Both the position numbers and the translations under genes were made by a program. A stretch of DNA of 64,000 nucleotides from Hirundichthys speculiger (lineage: Eukaryota; Chordata; Actinopteri; Beloniformes; Exocoetidae), in assembly GCA_018398805.1 (NCBI GenBank), contig JAGFBZ010002391.1, positions 1-64,000 on the forward strand, in the 5' to 3' direction. Under the pieces are notes generated by a model that saw nothing but the letters and a program-made list of their open reading frames with translations, was not told the DNA's origin and made no database searches. Of this stretch, positions 21,541-62,981 are shown piece by piece. Positions within the stretch are counted from its first letter, which is position 1. Each line of letters begins with the position of its first letter.

Positions 21541-23272
21541 CCAAATACTGTTATCATTTTACAGTTTTCTTTGATATTATAAGGTGATGACCAAGGTTCA
21601 TACAGCAGCAGATTGAATCTGTATCTATCAGGATGGATAGATAGATTTCAGTTTTATTTGAAGGAGTATTTGATCATTTTTAGGAAATATCTCGTTCCTG
21701 CACGTCCCCGTCTCTATTTACCTAAATGATCTTTGGGCTCCTGTCCCAGTTCGCTGCAGCTGTGCATCAGTTCACAGCACCGTCGCACATCAGCACTGAT
21801 GGAGCTCACCGAGTTCCTTTGTGTCACTTTAAAAGTTCTTAATTTACAACAGATACTGTTTGCACGTGTTGGATCCCAGCAAAACGGACAGACAGCAATC
21901 TAATGTAATGTTAAAAAAAGGTTTGCACTATGGAATAAAATAAAATGTGTAAAATATGGGGATTTTTTTCAGTCATAGTGGAAAAAGATTAGGGACTAAT
22001 TTGAAGATCGGTACTGAAGCTGTTACAGCAGAAGAGGCGAATATGTGAAACAGAAATATGAGGTAAGATTTAAAGAAGATAGGCTGGCCTTGACTTTGAG
22101 TCTGAGTTTAGTCAGAATCAAGACTTACATTATCTTACAAATAAAAAGTTAAACTGAAAGCTCATCTGGACCTTAACTCCATTCTAACATCATTGGGCTG
22201 CAGCTGCAGCTGTGTCACGAGTCCTTCCAACCGGCGCTCGAGTCCGACTCAAGTTTGATTCCTAGACTCAAGTACTGCACGTCTGACAATCTAATGTAAA
22301 GTAGGCTGGAAATAAAGATACACAGCTGAAACCAGCTGAAAGTTTACACACACTGAATAAAAAGGCAACCTTTTTTTCTCAGTGTGACATTAAACAAGTC
22401 TAAACTTTTCCTGTTTTAGGTCAGCTAGGATTAACAAAATTATTTCTATTTGCTAAATGCCAGAATAATGAGAGATTCTTTTTTTTAGATAATGTTTCAT
22501 TGCTTCATTCAAAATCAGAAGTTTATAAACACTCAGATTACTAAACCTTAAAACACGCTTAAATTTATTTATTTATTTATTTTGTTACCTCCCCTTGTAG
22601 CTATTGCATTGTTGTGGAGTTGAAAATAAGCAAAATAAATAAAAAGTAAAAAAAAAAAAAAAACCTTAAAACACTATGGTAAAGACTGATGATGATGTCA
22701 TGGCTTCGGAAGCTCCTGATAGGTTAATTGACAACATTTGACCACAGATGGCTGAGCAGCAGAACTCTTGTATTCAGGAAGAATGACACAGGTAACAGCC
22801 TTACAGAGTTCGTTTGTCACAGGTCAGGTTGTCCAGGTGTATCAGATTGTGATAAATGCAGTACCTCTTCCATATGTTTTATTCTTTCACATCACTCACA
22901 GGTCCTGGACAAGGTGTTTCACAACAAAGACCAACATGCATTCACCTGATGTACCTGTCTCCCATTATGTAGAAATTTGTGGGCTTGCAGAAAACTGGAC
23001 TCAGTTGGGACCTGAACACTTTGTTTTACCATTTTCTTCCTTACAAACAAGATGTTGCCTGCAACTCAACGGGAAATCCAAGAAAGCTCCCCCCAGCACC
23101 CACTGGGTGAAAGGTTTCAATGTCTTTTCTTAAGTTTAATAAGAGTTCATGAACAGTTAAAGTCAGAACTGATCAAGTTCTGGTAGAAATGGCCGTCTTT
23201 CAATTACCTGATATAACAAAGTTTCTCATATTTCTAAGTGACAATTTGAAATTTGTGATGACACATTGATTC
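21541..23272. other. Intergenic, no gene seen
   Basis: This is spacer between tdp1 and a DNA transposon. It contains an ATTT repeat (near 22565-22582), an A-run (near 22650-22664) and several short frames without motifs. I see no RNA gene or conserved coding segment. Confidence 0.5.
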
Positions 23273-23274
23273 TA

Positions 23275-24899
23275 CAACCCCAGTTCCAAAAGAAGTTGGA
23301 AAGCTGTGTAAAATATAAATAAAAGCAGAATGCAATGATTTGAAAATCTTATAAATCCATATCCATGTTTTATTCCCAGTAGAACATAAAAAACATATCA
23401 GATGTTGAAACTGAGACATTTTACCATTTAATTGGAAAATATCTGTTCATTTTAATTTTGACGACAGCAACACATCCCAAAAGTTGGAACAGGGTGATGT
23501 TTACCATCATGTATCATCTCCTCTTCTTTCAACCAACCGTCTGTTAAGTTCTGGGAAGTGAGGAGATCAGTTTCTGGAGTTTTTGTAGAGGAATATTGTC
23601 TCATTCTTGTCTGATCCTGGATTCTAGCTGCTCAACAGTCCTGGATCTTTGTTGCCAGATTTTTTAGTTATTTGATGCCAAATGTTTTCTGTTGGTTAAA
23701 GGTCTGGACTGCAGGCAGGACAGTTCAGCACCTGGACTCTCACCTGTGAAGCCATACTGTTGCTATGGATGCAGTATGTGGTTTAGCATCGTCTTGCTGA
23801 AATATGCAAGATCTTCCCTGAAAGAGATGTTGTCCAGATGGGAGCAGATGTTGCTCTGAAACCTTTCCAGATGTTCCAGCTGCCCACAACATTGACACTA
23901 ATACAACCCCGTACTATCAGAGATGATGAACTGTTGAACGGTCTGCTGATATCAGGCTGGATGGTCCCGCTGCTCTTTAGTCTGCAGGACACAGTGTTCA
24001 TGGTTTCTAAAAAGAATTTAACATTTTGATTCATCTGACCACAGAACAGTTTTCCACAGTTGTCTTCTCTTTGGTCCAGAGAAGACAGTAGTGTTTCTGG
24101 ATCATATGGCTTCTTCTACACATGATGCAGCTTTAACTTGCATTTGTGGATCAGACAGTGAACTGTGTTCGTAGACAGTGATTTCTGGGTCCAGCGATGT
24201 CCAGGAGAGAATCATGTCTGTTTTTAATGCAGTGCTGCCTGAGGGCCTGAAGATCACGATCATCCACACACTGAAATCTTGAAATTCCTTCTTCTTGAAT
24301 TTCCCCCTTGGGGGATTAATAAAGTATTAATGAATTGAATTGAATTGAATCCAGTTTTGACCTTCAGTCTTGACACCTCCTGACACAGACACTCCTCCTG
24401 ACTCTCTGAATTTGTTGATATTATGTTCTGTAGATGGTGGGATCTTCAAAGTCTTTGCAATCTGACATTGAAGGAACATTTTTATGAAATTGTTGCACAA
24501 TTTGTGGATGCAGTTTGTTGCAGATTGGTGAAGCTCTGCCCATCTTTACATCCAAGAGGCTCCATCTCTCTGAGATGCTCCTCATGTTACTGACCTGCTG
24601 CCAATTAACCTAATTAGTTGACAAATGCTCCTTCATTTGTTTTTGATTTATATGCTGCTTATTTTTAGGCTACTTTTTCACCCTTTTGTTGCTGCTGTTC
24701 CAACTTTTTTGAGATGTGCTGCCATCAAAGTCAAAATGAGCTTTCCATGAAATGGTATAAAACGTCTCAGTTTCAACATTTGATATGTTATTTATGTTCT
24801 ACTGGTAATAAAATATAGGTTTATGAGAACTCCAAATCATTGCATTTTGTTTTTATTTACATTTTACACAGTCTCCCAACTTTTTTGGAACTGGGGTTA
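23275..24899. mobile_element. DNA transposon with long inverted repeats and TA flanks
   Basis: The left end CAACCCCAGTTCCAAAAG and the right end (minus strand) TAACCCCAGTTCCAAAAA continue as inverted repeats for about 200 bp. Shared words include GTGTAAAAT, GCAATGATTTG, CAGTAGAACATAA and TGTTGAAACTGAGAC. TA dinucleotides flank both ends (23273-23274 and 24900-24901). The inside has only a short frame (23838-24029) of transposon origin and no intact transposase. The terminal sequence is common in fish genomes; I lean to the ISL2EU/IS4EU type but could not verify it. Confidence 0.75.
24284..24350 (+). mobile_element. LINE 3'-tail-like insert
   Basis: TTTCCCCCTTGGGGGATTAA is a small hairpin followed by TAAAGTA and then repeated GAATT units. 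This is the layout of the 3' tail of several fish LINEs (hairpin, AATAAAGTA, short tandem tail). It lies within the TA-flanked transposon and so inserted later. Confidence 0.4.
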
Positions 24900-25007
24900 T
24901 AAAATGAAAGTAACGTTAGAAATCACATTTAGAACAACAAGCTCTCTGAGATCTTATATAAACAATGTGAGCAAACCAAACAACAAAAGGACATGATGAC
25001 CCTTCTG

Positions 25008-25013
25008 TTTATT
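25008..25013 (-). promoter_or_regulatory. Poly(A) signal of the CART gene
   Basis: AATAAA on the minus strand lies 188 bp after the TAA stop, giving a short 3' UTR. Confidence 0.65.
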
Positions 25014-25200
25014 GAACGTCACATAAGTACGTGCTACAGGACATAATCAGGACTGTCAGCAGTAGAAACGGACATGCTCATCTTCTGACAACAACAGCAG
25101 ACCAGGAGGATAAATGATATGACACAGACAGTTATTGAGAGACAGCTGAAGGATGTTCAGCCCTGCAGATACAAAACCAAAACTCAAAGTCCTCAGGTGC

Positions 25201-26756
25201 TTAGATGCACTTGAGCAGGTAGGAGTTGCAGGTGGCTCCTCTTCTGCAGTCGCAGAGCTTCCCAATGCGAGGTCCGAACTTCATGGCGCAGCGGTCACCC
25301 ATGCCGCACTGGCAGGAGGAGAAACGATCAAATCACATTACATTACATTACATTAACTTTGATCCATCATCTTTTTCCTCTTTTTATTGAATTGGTTTTA
25401 TAAATTAAAAAAGAGTGAGACAGAACTTAGAAGGGATTTACATCCCTCCAGCATTTTTCAGCAAAATAATTAGATTGTGTTAATTAGCTCAAATTGAACC
25501 TGGAAGCAACAGGCCAATTTATTTTCACTGATCAGGAGGACTGAAAGGTGTTTGCAGCCTCTAAGTTTCCCTCTTTCAGCTAATTGAAACTGAGCACTTA
25601 TCTTTATTAGTCTATAATTGCACAGAGCAAAACACTGCTGTTGACATTTTGCTTCTCTTTTAATTAATGGCAGGTATCCTTTGCTAACGAGTTTAATTAA
25701 AAAGCAGTGGAGGGATGTATGTGATAAAGAATAATGACTCAGCGTGTTTTTGTATATTAGTTATTCAAGCACATAAAAGATGTGAAAAAATGCTGAATTA
25801 CCAGTGGGATGCTCCCTCTTTTCTCTGCAGAAGAAACCCGGTGATGCATCTGGCCCAGCAGGACCTCCAACGCTTCCACCTGTGGAGCAAAGAGGCCACA
25901 TCAGGGAGGAAAGGTTCGGCTTCAAGAAAACGCCTTTTCATGTCATTAAGGCTTTTACGCAACTACTTGCACGGGTGCAAAAGGAATTAAAGCACATCAG
26001 AAGAGACATTAAAAGTACAAGAGACAAGATGTAACTCCCCCATAAAAATACAAAAACTGGTAGCAGATAATAAAAGGATAATGCACTGTCAGTGTTTCTA
26101 AAATAACCTCAGGATAATATTATTGTGTGATGCAGCAATTCTTTCAAAACTGACAATTCAGTTATTTTATGGCAAATCAATGAAGTTAAACTTCAGCCTC
26201 AAATATTTGGATGAGGTCCCTTATATTTAGAAACACAAGCTTATTCTGAAGAGGAGATTTGAAAAGTGTACAGACTTTTTCCAACAAACTGAAACATCAC
26301 AGGCTTTTAGCATCAGTTCAAATCAGTTTTCCAGTTTGAAATTTCTTCCTGTTAACATCTTTGAGTCTCTCTGACTGCTCCACATGTGGAGACAGGTATA
26401 TTTTTGACATGGAGCGTATTAACGTGCTTTTGATCAATCAAAAGAAAAAAATAAGGTCAACAGTTATCATCATCATCATCATCAAAAACACCAAACAAAA
26501 TCAGAATCGTGCCAAAGTTGTTGCTTCCTGCAACTGTCTTGTCAGAATCTCCTCAGCATTTCCCATTTTTACATAAAACACCTCATTTCCCTGCTGATAC
26601 TGACCAGATCTCTGTCTGCGGCCGGTTCTGCTTTGTCCACTTCAAAGTCCTCAGCGGAGACCTGCTGTGACGTCTGACCGGGACCACCGTGACACCCGAC
26701 GGTCAGCAGGCCGAGGAGCAGCAGCGCGCGCGGACACGGAGCGCCCTGGAGCGCAT
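25201..26756 (-). CDS. cartpt: CART neuropeptide precursor (cocaine- and amphetamine-regulated transcript family)
   Basis: Secreted neuropeptide precursor; in vertebrates CART peptides act in feeding, stress and reward circuits. Three exons on the minus strand: exon 1 26605-26756, exon 2 25802-25879, exon 3 25201-25308, each with GT/AG borders and no split codons. Exon 2 carries VEALEVLLGQMHHR, then the dibasic site in SSAEKRGSIPL. Exon 3 encodes CGMGDRCAMKFGPRIGKLCD and the rest of the six-cysteine core, spacing C-x5-C-x11-C-x-C-x5-C-x6-C exactly as in CART, ending LLKCI. Exon 1 encodes a leucine-rich signal peptide and an acidic spacer. Oddity: the ATG at 26754-26756 is out of frame with the leucine stretch by 2 bp, at a CG-dinucleotide run near 26727-26734. 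Removing two bases would give 111 residues. No in-frame ATG lies upstream. Fish have several cart paralogues; I cannot say which this is. Tail-to-tail with tdp1. Confidence 0.93.
25380..25735. promoter_or_regulatory. AT-rich CART intron 2 with homeodomain-type cores (candidate enhancer)
   Basis: Within the intron between exons 3 and 2, TAATTA, TTAATTAG and ATTAATT-type cores recur (near 25469-25488, 25580, 25660-25700), with GATA/TATCT-like words between them. Repeats are few compared with the surroundings. It could be a conserved regulatory block. This is inference from motif density only. Confidence 0.3.
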
Positions 26757-26920
26757 GGTTCTGGTGCAGGTGGAAGAAGAGAAAGAGGAGGAAGAGGAGG
26801 AAGAAGGAGGAGAAGGAGGGCGAAGGTCCAGACAGGAGGGAGCAGATCAGGGTCTGGAGGAGCGGAGGGTTCAGGCAGCTCCACAGGAGACTCTACCTCC
26901 ACGCGCCAGACCTTCTCCCT

Positions 26921-26947
26921 TCTTATAGACGCGTAAAACCCCGCCCG
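26921..26947 (-). promoter_or_regulatory. CART gene promoter: TATA box and GC box
   Basis: On the minus strand TATAAGA (26921-26927) lies about 165 bp before the ATG, with CGGGCGGGGT (26938-26947), an Sp1-type GC box, just upstream. This implies a 5' UTR of about 135 nt with a long pyrimidine tract (CTCCTT repeats near 26775-26825). Confidence 0.6.
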
Positions 26948-27109
26948 AAAAGCTGCACCGCGGGGGCTGGATTCAAACCTGCACGAGCTCAGTTCACGCC
27001 CTTCAAGTGAAGAAGGCACACAGATGAACTGAAACTGTGTTTCTGCAGATGTGTAAAAGAAACTCATCCCTGCAGGGCCACGCGCAGACATTTTAGGGGC
27101 CAAGAGAAA

Positions 27110-27693
27110 AGCACTCCAGTTATAAAGTTGCTATAATATATCTACAGCACGTTTCTTGATAAGTTCATTGTAAAAGTAACTAGTTTCACAAGTTTTTAAA
27201 TTAATATTGCAACTTTTAGTGGTTAAAAAAAAAAGCATCTTTTGATGAAAAATCACAAATTTAGAGTCCTGTTTTATAAAAAGCCATTTTTAGTCATAAA
27301 ACTCAAACTTTTCAAAATTCTAACTTTTTGAAAAAAAGCAAATTCATGAATTAATGTGGAAAAATTTCTAATTTTGTATAACTAACTTAATGTATTACAA
27401 TTACAACATTTTTCTGTAAAATAACATTTTACAAAATTGTGAATATTTTAACTTATCATTGGAACATTTGGTTGTAAAAATATTGACTTTCACATCACAA
27501 CATTTAAAAAAATATAATTACAACTTTATGCTTTAAGATCACAAATTTCACAATATCAGAACTTCGTTATAAAATATCTTTTTTTCATAAAACCTCAAAT
27601 TTTCCCAACTCAACTTATCAAATCACGAGTTTATGTTGTAAAAACACAACTGTGCTTTTTCGGAAAGTTCCCAAATTTTTGCAATTTTTTTTT

Positions 27694-27728
<35 letters not shown>

Positions 27729-27872
27729 CAAACTTTTTTCTAAAATTGCAACACCTGCAAAATCATAACTTGACATAAAAGAGATACTTTTGATTGTGAA
27801 ACAGCTGCTCAGTGGTGGTTCTGCAGAAAGACAACTGGTCAAGCTGGGGGGGGGGGGGGGGGGGGGGGGGGG
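27110..27872. repeat. AT-rich low-complexity block with long A and G runs
   Basis: This is degenerate AT-rich DNA in which short words such as CACAAATTT, AACATTT and TAAAA recur without a clean period. It ends with a 29-base A-run (27697-27725) and a 27-base G-run (27846-27872). No coding potential. The runs are likely length-unstable and poorly assembled. Confidence 0.7.
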
Positions 27873-27918
27873 TGCTCAAGCCCCACCTGCAGTCTGTGTG
27901 TGCAGGTGTCCTTTGGCC

Positions 27919-28146
27919 TACAGGTGCTGGTCATAAAATTAGAATATCATAAAAAAGTTGATTTATTTCAGTAAATCCATTCAAAAGGTGAAACCTGTAT
28001 ATTAAATTAATTCATTACACACAGACTGACATATTTCAAGTGTTTATTTCTATTAACATTGATTATTATAACTGACAACTAATGAAAATCCCAAATTCAG
28101 CATCCCAGAAAATTAGAATATTACTGAAGATGGATACAAATAAAGA
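27919..28146. mobile_element. End fragment of a DNA transposon
   Basis: ACAGGTGCTGGTCATAAAAT through repeated AAAATTAGAATAT matches the style of the terminal sequence of a transposon common in fish. AAAATTAGAATAT occurs twice, near 27938 and 28109. Only one end is present; the sequence runs into ordinary DNA before the 28-bp array. Family not named. Confidence 0.5.
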
Positions 28147-28366
28147 TTTCTAGAAATGTTGGCCAACTTGTCAAAAAATATTTAGGCTACATGTATGCTC
28201 TTGTATTAGAGAAAGAAAAGAAAAGAAAAACACAAGTCTGGCCAGCCATTTATTTTCTTCTTCAATACACAGAATTAGACTGGTTCCTCTGGATTTGACT
28301 TTGATTTCCAGAAGGCAGAAGCAACAGACGCAGAAGAAACTGCCTCTGGATGCTGTTGGATTGACA

Positions 28367-30802
28367 AACAACAATCGTACCCTGATTGGTTTCATACAAC
28401 CAATCATACCCTGATTGGTTTCATACAACAATCATACCCTGATTGGTTTCATACAACAATCATACCCTGATTGGTTTCATACAACAATCATACCCTGATT
28501 GGTTTCATACAACGAATCATACCCTGATTGGTTTCATACAACAATCATACCCTGATTGGTTTCATACAACAATCATACCCTGATTGGTTTCATACAACAA
28601 TCATACCCTGATTGGTTTCATACACAATCATACCCATGATTGGTTCATACAACAATCATACCCTGATTGGTTTCATACAACCATCATACCCTGATTGGTT
28701 TTATACAACAATCATACCCTGATTGGTTTCATACAAACAATGATACCCTGATTGGTTTCATACAACGATCATACCCTGATTGGTTTCATACAACAATCAT
28801 ACCTGATTGGTTTCACACTGATTGGTTTCATACAACACATCATACCCTGATTGGTTTCATACAACAATCATACCCTGATTGGTTTCATACAACCAATCAT
28901 ACCCTGATTGGTTTCATACAACAATCATACCCTGATTGGTTTCATACACATCATATGATTGGTTTCATACAACAATCATACCCTGATTGGTTTCATACAA
29001 CAATCATACCCTGATTGGTTTCATACAACAATCATACCCTGATTGGTTTCATACAACAATGATACCCTGATTGGTTTCATACAACAATCATACCCTGATT
29101 GGTTTCATACAACAATCATACCCTGATTGGTTTCATACAACGATCATACCCTGATTGGTTTCATACAACAATCATACCCTGATTGGTTTCATACAACGAT
29201 CATACCCTGATTGGTTTCATACAACAATCATACCCTGATTGGTTTCATACAACGATCATACCCTGATTGGTTTCATACAACAATCATACCCTGATTGGTT
29301 TCATACAACAATCATACCCTGATTGGTTTCATACAACAATCATACCCTGATTGGTTTCATAAAACAATCATACCCTGATTGGTTTCATACAACAATCATA
29401 CCTTGATTGGTTTCATACAACCATCATACCCTGATTGGTTTCATACAACAATCATACCCTGATTGGTTTCATACAACAATGATACCCTGATTGGTTTCAT
29501 ACAACAATGATACCCTGATTGGTTTCACACAACAATCATACCCTGATTGGTTTCATACAACAGTCATACCCTGATTGGTTTCATACAACAATCATACCCT
29601 GATTGGTTTCATACAACAATCATACCCTGATTGGTTTCACACAACAATCATACCCTGATTGGTTTCATACAACAATCATACCCTGATTGGTTTCATACAA
29701 CAATCATACCTGATTGGTTTCAACAAACATCATACCTGATTGGTTTCATACAACAATCATACCCTGATTGGTTTCATACAACGATCATACCCTGATTGGT
29801 TTCATACAACAATCATACCCTGATTGGTTTCATACAACGATCATACCCTGATTGGTTTCATACAACGATCATACCCTGATTGGTTTCATACAACAATCGT
29901 ACCCTGATTGGTTTCATACAACGATCGTACCCTGATTGGTTTCATACAACGATCGTACCCTGATTGGTTTCATACAACAATCGTACCCTGATTGGTTTCA
30001 TACAACGATCGTACCCTGATTGGTTTCATACAACAATCGTACCCTGATTGGTTTCATACAACAATCATACCCTGATTGGTTTCATACAACGATGTACCCT
30101 GATTGGTTTCATACAACAATCATACCCTGATTGGTTTCATACAACAATCATACCCTGATTGGTTTCATACAACAATCATACCCTGATTGGTTTCATACAA
30201 CAATCATACCCTGATTGGTTTCATACAACAATCATACCCTCATACCCTGATTGGTTTCATACAACAATCGTACCCTGATTGGTTTCATACAACAATCATA
30301 CCCTGATTGGTTTCATACAACAATCGTACCCTGATTGGTTTCATACAACAATCGTACCCTGATTGGTTTCATACAACGATCATACCCTGATTGGTTTCAT
30401 ACAACAATCATACCCTGATTGGTTTCATACAACAATCGTACCCTGATTGGTTTCATACAACAATCGTACCCTGATTGGTTTCATACAACAATCGTACCCT
30501 GATTGGTTTCATACAACAATCGTACCCTGATTGGTTTCATACAACAATCGTACCCTGATTGGTTTCATACAACAATCATACCCTGATTGGTTTCATACAA
30601 CAATCATACCCTGATTGGTTTCATACAACAATCATACCCTGATTGGTTTCATACAACAATCATACCCTGATTGGTTTCATACAACAATCATACCCTGATT
30701 GGTTTCATACAACAATCATACCCTGATTGGTTTCATACAACAATCATACCCTGATTGGTTTCATACAACAATCGAACCCTGATTGGTTTCATACAACGAT
30801 CA
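28367..30802 (+). repeat. 28-bp minisatellite array, about 87 copies
   Basis: The unit reads CATACCCTGATTGGTTTCAT followed by ACAACAAT, 28 bp, repeated head to tail with few indels. Variation is mainly at two sites: ATCATACC against ATCGTACC, and CAACAATC against CAACGATC. The CGTACC form clusters at about 29890-30545, pointing to local block duplication. Each unit carries TGATTGGTT, a fit to the NF-Y (CCAAT-box) consensus on the minus strand. Open frames across it are by-products of the period. Confidence 0.97.
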
Positions 30803-31629
30803 GGGAAACAGAGCATGCAACATCGACAGAGACTCAACCAAACCAATTTCAACCAAACACGTCCAAAGTGTCATGCAGTGGAGTAGGAACACTTGTGAAT
30901 GACTACTGTCGGTTTTGCAGAACAAAAACTTGCTGATCCAAACGTTATTGGCAATTCTATAATGACTCTTTAGTCGTCACGCTACAGCCCGGTTTGAAAA
31001 TGACACTTTCATTGAGCTGCTCAGATTTGCAGGATATTGTGACATCACTGTTGAACACATATTTCAAATCAAGCAAATAAATGTACCAACTTTTCTGACT
31101 TTGATATACATCTGTAATTATCCAAAATACTGTCAATGCATATTATGTGACATGAAATTGCACAGTTATTGACTTTACAATGAAATGCTGAGATGTTAGG
31201 AGGACAACCTTCTCTTTACTGTGTCCTGGGATCGCTATTGGACGGTGCTGCAGGTTTTAATGGATCCAAGGATGATTCAGATCTCCAAGAATGGTTTTTA
31301 AGATGGTCTGGAACACTTGTGTCCACAGTCTCTTTATAGTCTGAGCAGTTAAGTGTCTTTGAATAAACTAATAAACCTAATAAACTAACATCATCAGGTT
31401 AGACGATAAGCACTGACACGAACCAGTGAAGCCTTTGTCATATGATTCCTTCATGTTTGTTGGGGTTCTTTCCTTGTATTATATACATCATTTTATTTGT
31501 TCATTGACTGATTGATTGAAGAAGAACTTTTTGTATATGACGTATCATACATGACGTATCTTTTAAAGGTTGTTTGTATCGGATGATGCATCAAAATAAA
31601 TGTGCAAACCCCTAGCACTGAATCCAAGA
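30803..31629. other. Intergenic, no gene seen
   Basis: This is ordinary AT-rich spacer after the minisatellite. Two TGACGTATC words sit close together (near 31538 and 31552). No gene, repeat family or RNA recognised. Confidence 0.4.
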
Positions 31630-32240
31630 TATCAAGTAAAAACCCTCAGACTCACCTGGACTCAGACCTAGTTTGGAGTCTCATATCAAAACTGTCACTA
31701 AAAGTACATTTTACCAGCTGAAAAATATCTGCAGATTCAGACTGTTTCTCCCTTGAACCAACACGGAGACACTGGTCCATGCTTTCATAACTGCAGACTG
31801 GGTTACTGCAATGCTCTTCTTTCTGGTCTCCCCAGGAAGAGGATTTCAGTTACAGTTAAAACTGAGCAGCAGGTATGCTGATTAAAAACAGGAAGAGAGC
31901 ACATATTATATCTGTTTCTGAAATCTCTGCACTGGTGACCTTTTTACTTCAGGATTGATTCTAAGAACCTTTTACTGACTTACAAACCTCGTAACGTTTT
32001 CTCTCCTCATTTGTCAGACTTGAGTGATTCTCATGAACCTCCTCGAACTCTCAGAGTCCTCTGGTGGCGGACTTTTCATTATTCTCAGAGTAAGGACATA
32101 AACATACACTGAAGTCTCCTTTTGCTATTATGGCCCACATTTGAGTCACGATCCACCAGAAGACCTGAGGCCAGCTGAAAGTCTGGATGGTTTTAAACGA
32201 CAGCTCAAGTTGTTCCAGGCTAACTAGACCAAGAAAAGTT
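31630..32240 (+). mobile_element. L2/Rex1-type LINE remnant
   Basis: With frameshifts, the text reads like the reverse transcriptase C-terminal region of this LINE group: a VHAFIT-like block, YCNALLSGLPRK (near 31800-31835), a REHI...LKSLHW block (near 31897-31940) and LLTYK (near 31970-31985). Stops and indels interrupt every frame, so this is an old fragment. Confidence 0.6.
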
Positions 32241-32399
32241 TTCTTGTGTCCAGTTTTGTTGAATTGTAGTCTCTATTTCCTGTTCTTAGCTGACAGGAGT
32301 GGCACCTGGCGTGGTCTTCTGCTGCTGCAGAACATCTGCTTCACGGTCAGGCGTGTTGTGCGTTCAGAGGTGGTATTCTGCATAGCTTGGTTGTAATGA

Positions 32400-32672
32400 G
32401 AGGTTATTGGAGTTAGTCTTGCTTTTCTATCCGCTCTAACCAGCCTGCCCTTTCTCCTCTGACCTCTGACATCAATCAGGTATTTTTGTCCACACTACAA
32501 TCAGCAACCATGCCACGTCCGCACGCTTGCTTTGAACTTCAGCAAGTCCTCTTGACCAGCTCTACATGCCTAAATGCAGACTTGCTGCCATGTGATTGGC
32601 TGATTAGCTATTTGTGTTAAGAAGCAACTGAACAGGAAAACCTAATAAAGTGACTGGTGAGATTATGTGGGT
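32400..32672. mobile_element. DNA-transposon-type repeat fragment
   Basis: The sequence from CTCCTCTGACCTCTGACATC through ACATGCCTAAATGCA and GCTGCCATGTGATTGGCTGA to CCTAATAAAGTGACTGGTGA matches my memory of an abundant repeat of fish genomes, but I cannot name the family. No coding sequence. Confidence 0.5.
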
Positions 32673-33119
32673 GATTGTGCCTTTTTTTTGTAAATGATTT
32701 GCTGCAGGTTTGACCACATCTAGATCTGTTGTCTTGTTTTTAATTCTTTAAAGCACAAGTTGCCTGAAAATCCAAATAAAGTTTGATTGTACTCCATTGG
32801 ATCCTGAGGGGGTCTTTTTCGGGTGTCCAGCAGGAGGCGCTGCGCCCGCAGTCTCTCCAGTTTCCTGAAACGCATACTTCAGGATTAAGAACACACCCAG
32901 TGACATCAGTGAGGTTTCAAGAAGAAAAAAAAACTCCTCTCTGTTCTCAAACTGTTCACAGGAGGAACAAGAGGGCCGAGAGGTCCCCTTTACCGTTTGG
33001 TTTGTTTTGTTTTTCCGTCGGTGTCGTGCGTTTTGAAGCTCCGGACAGTCTGGAAAGTGGACCGGCAGGACCGCCTGTGAACTTCTTCATTATCTGAGTC
33101 GTGGAGCGCAGAGAGGAGC

Positions 33120-62961
<29,842 letters not shown>

Positions 62962-62981
62962 GTGAAAACGCTCACCTGCCT

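Noticed and set aside
25804..26034. Plus-strand 76-codon frame over CART exon 2
   Set aside because: It is the antisense of a well-supported CART exon; no motif on the plus strand.
26651..27103. 150-codon minus-strand frame and plus-strand frames over CART exon 1
   Set aside because: Codon content follows the GC-rich, CTC-rich composition; the CART exon reads in a different frame with correct splice borders and family motifs.
28367..30802. CRISPR-like array of 28-bp repeats
   Set aside because: The units are contiguous with no variable spacers and there are no cas genes; the surrounding genes are vertebrate. It is a minisatellite.
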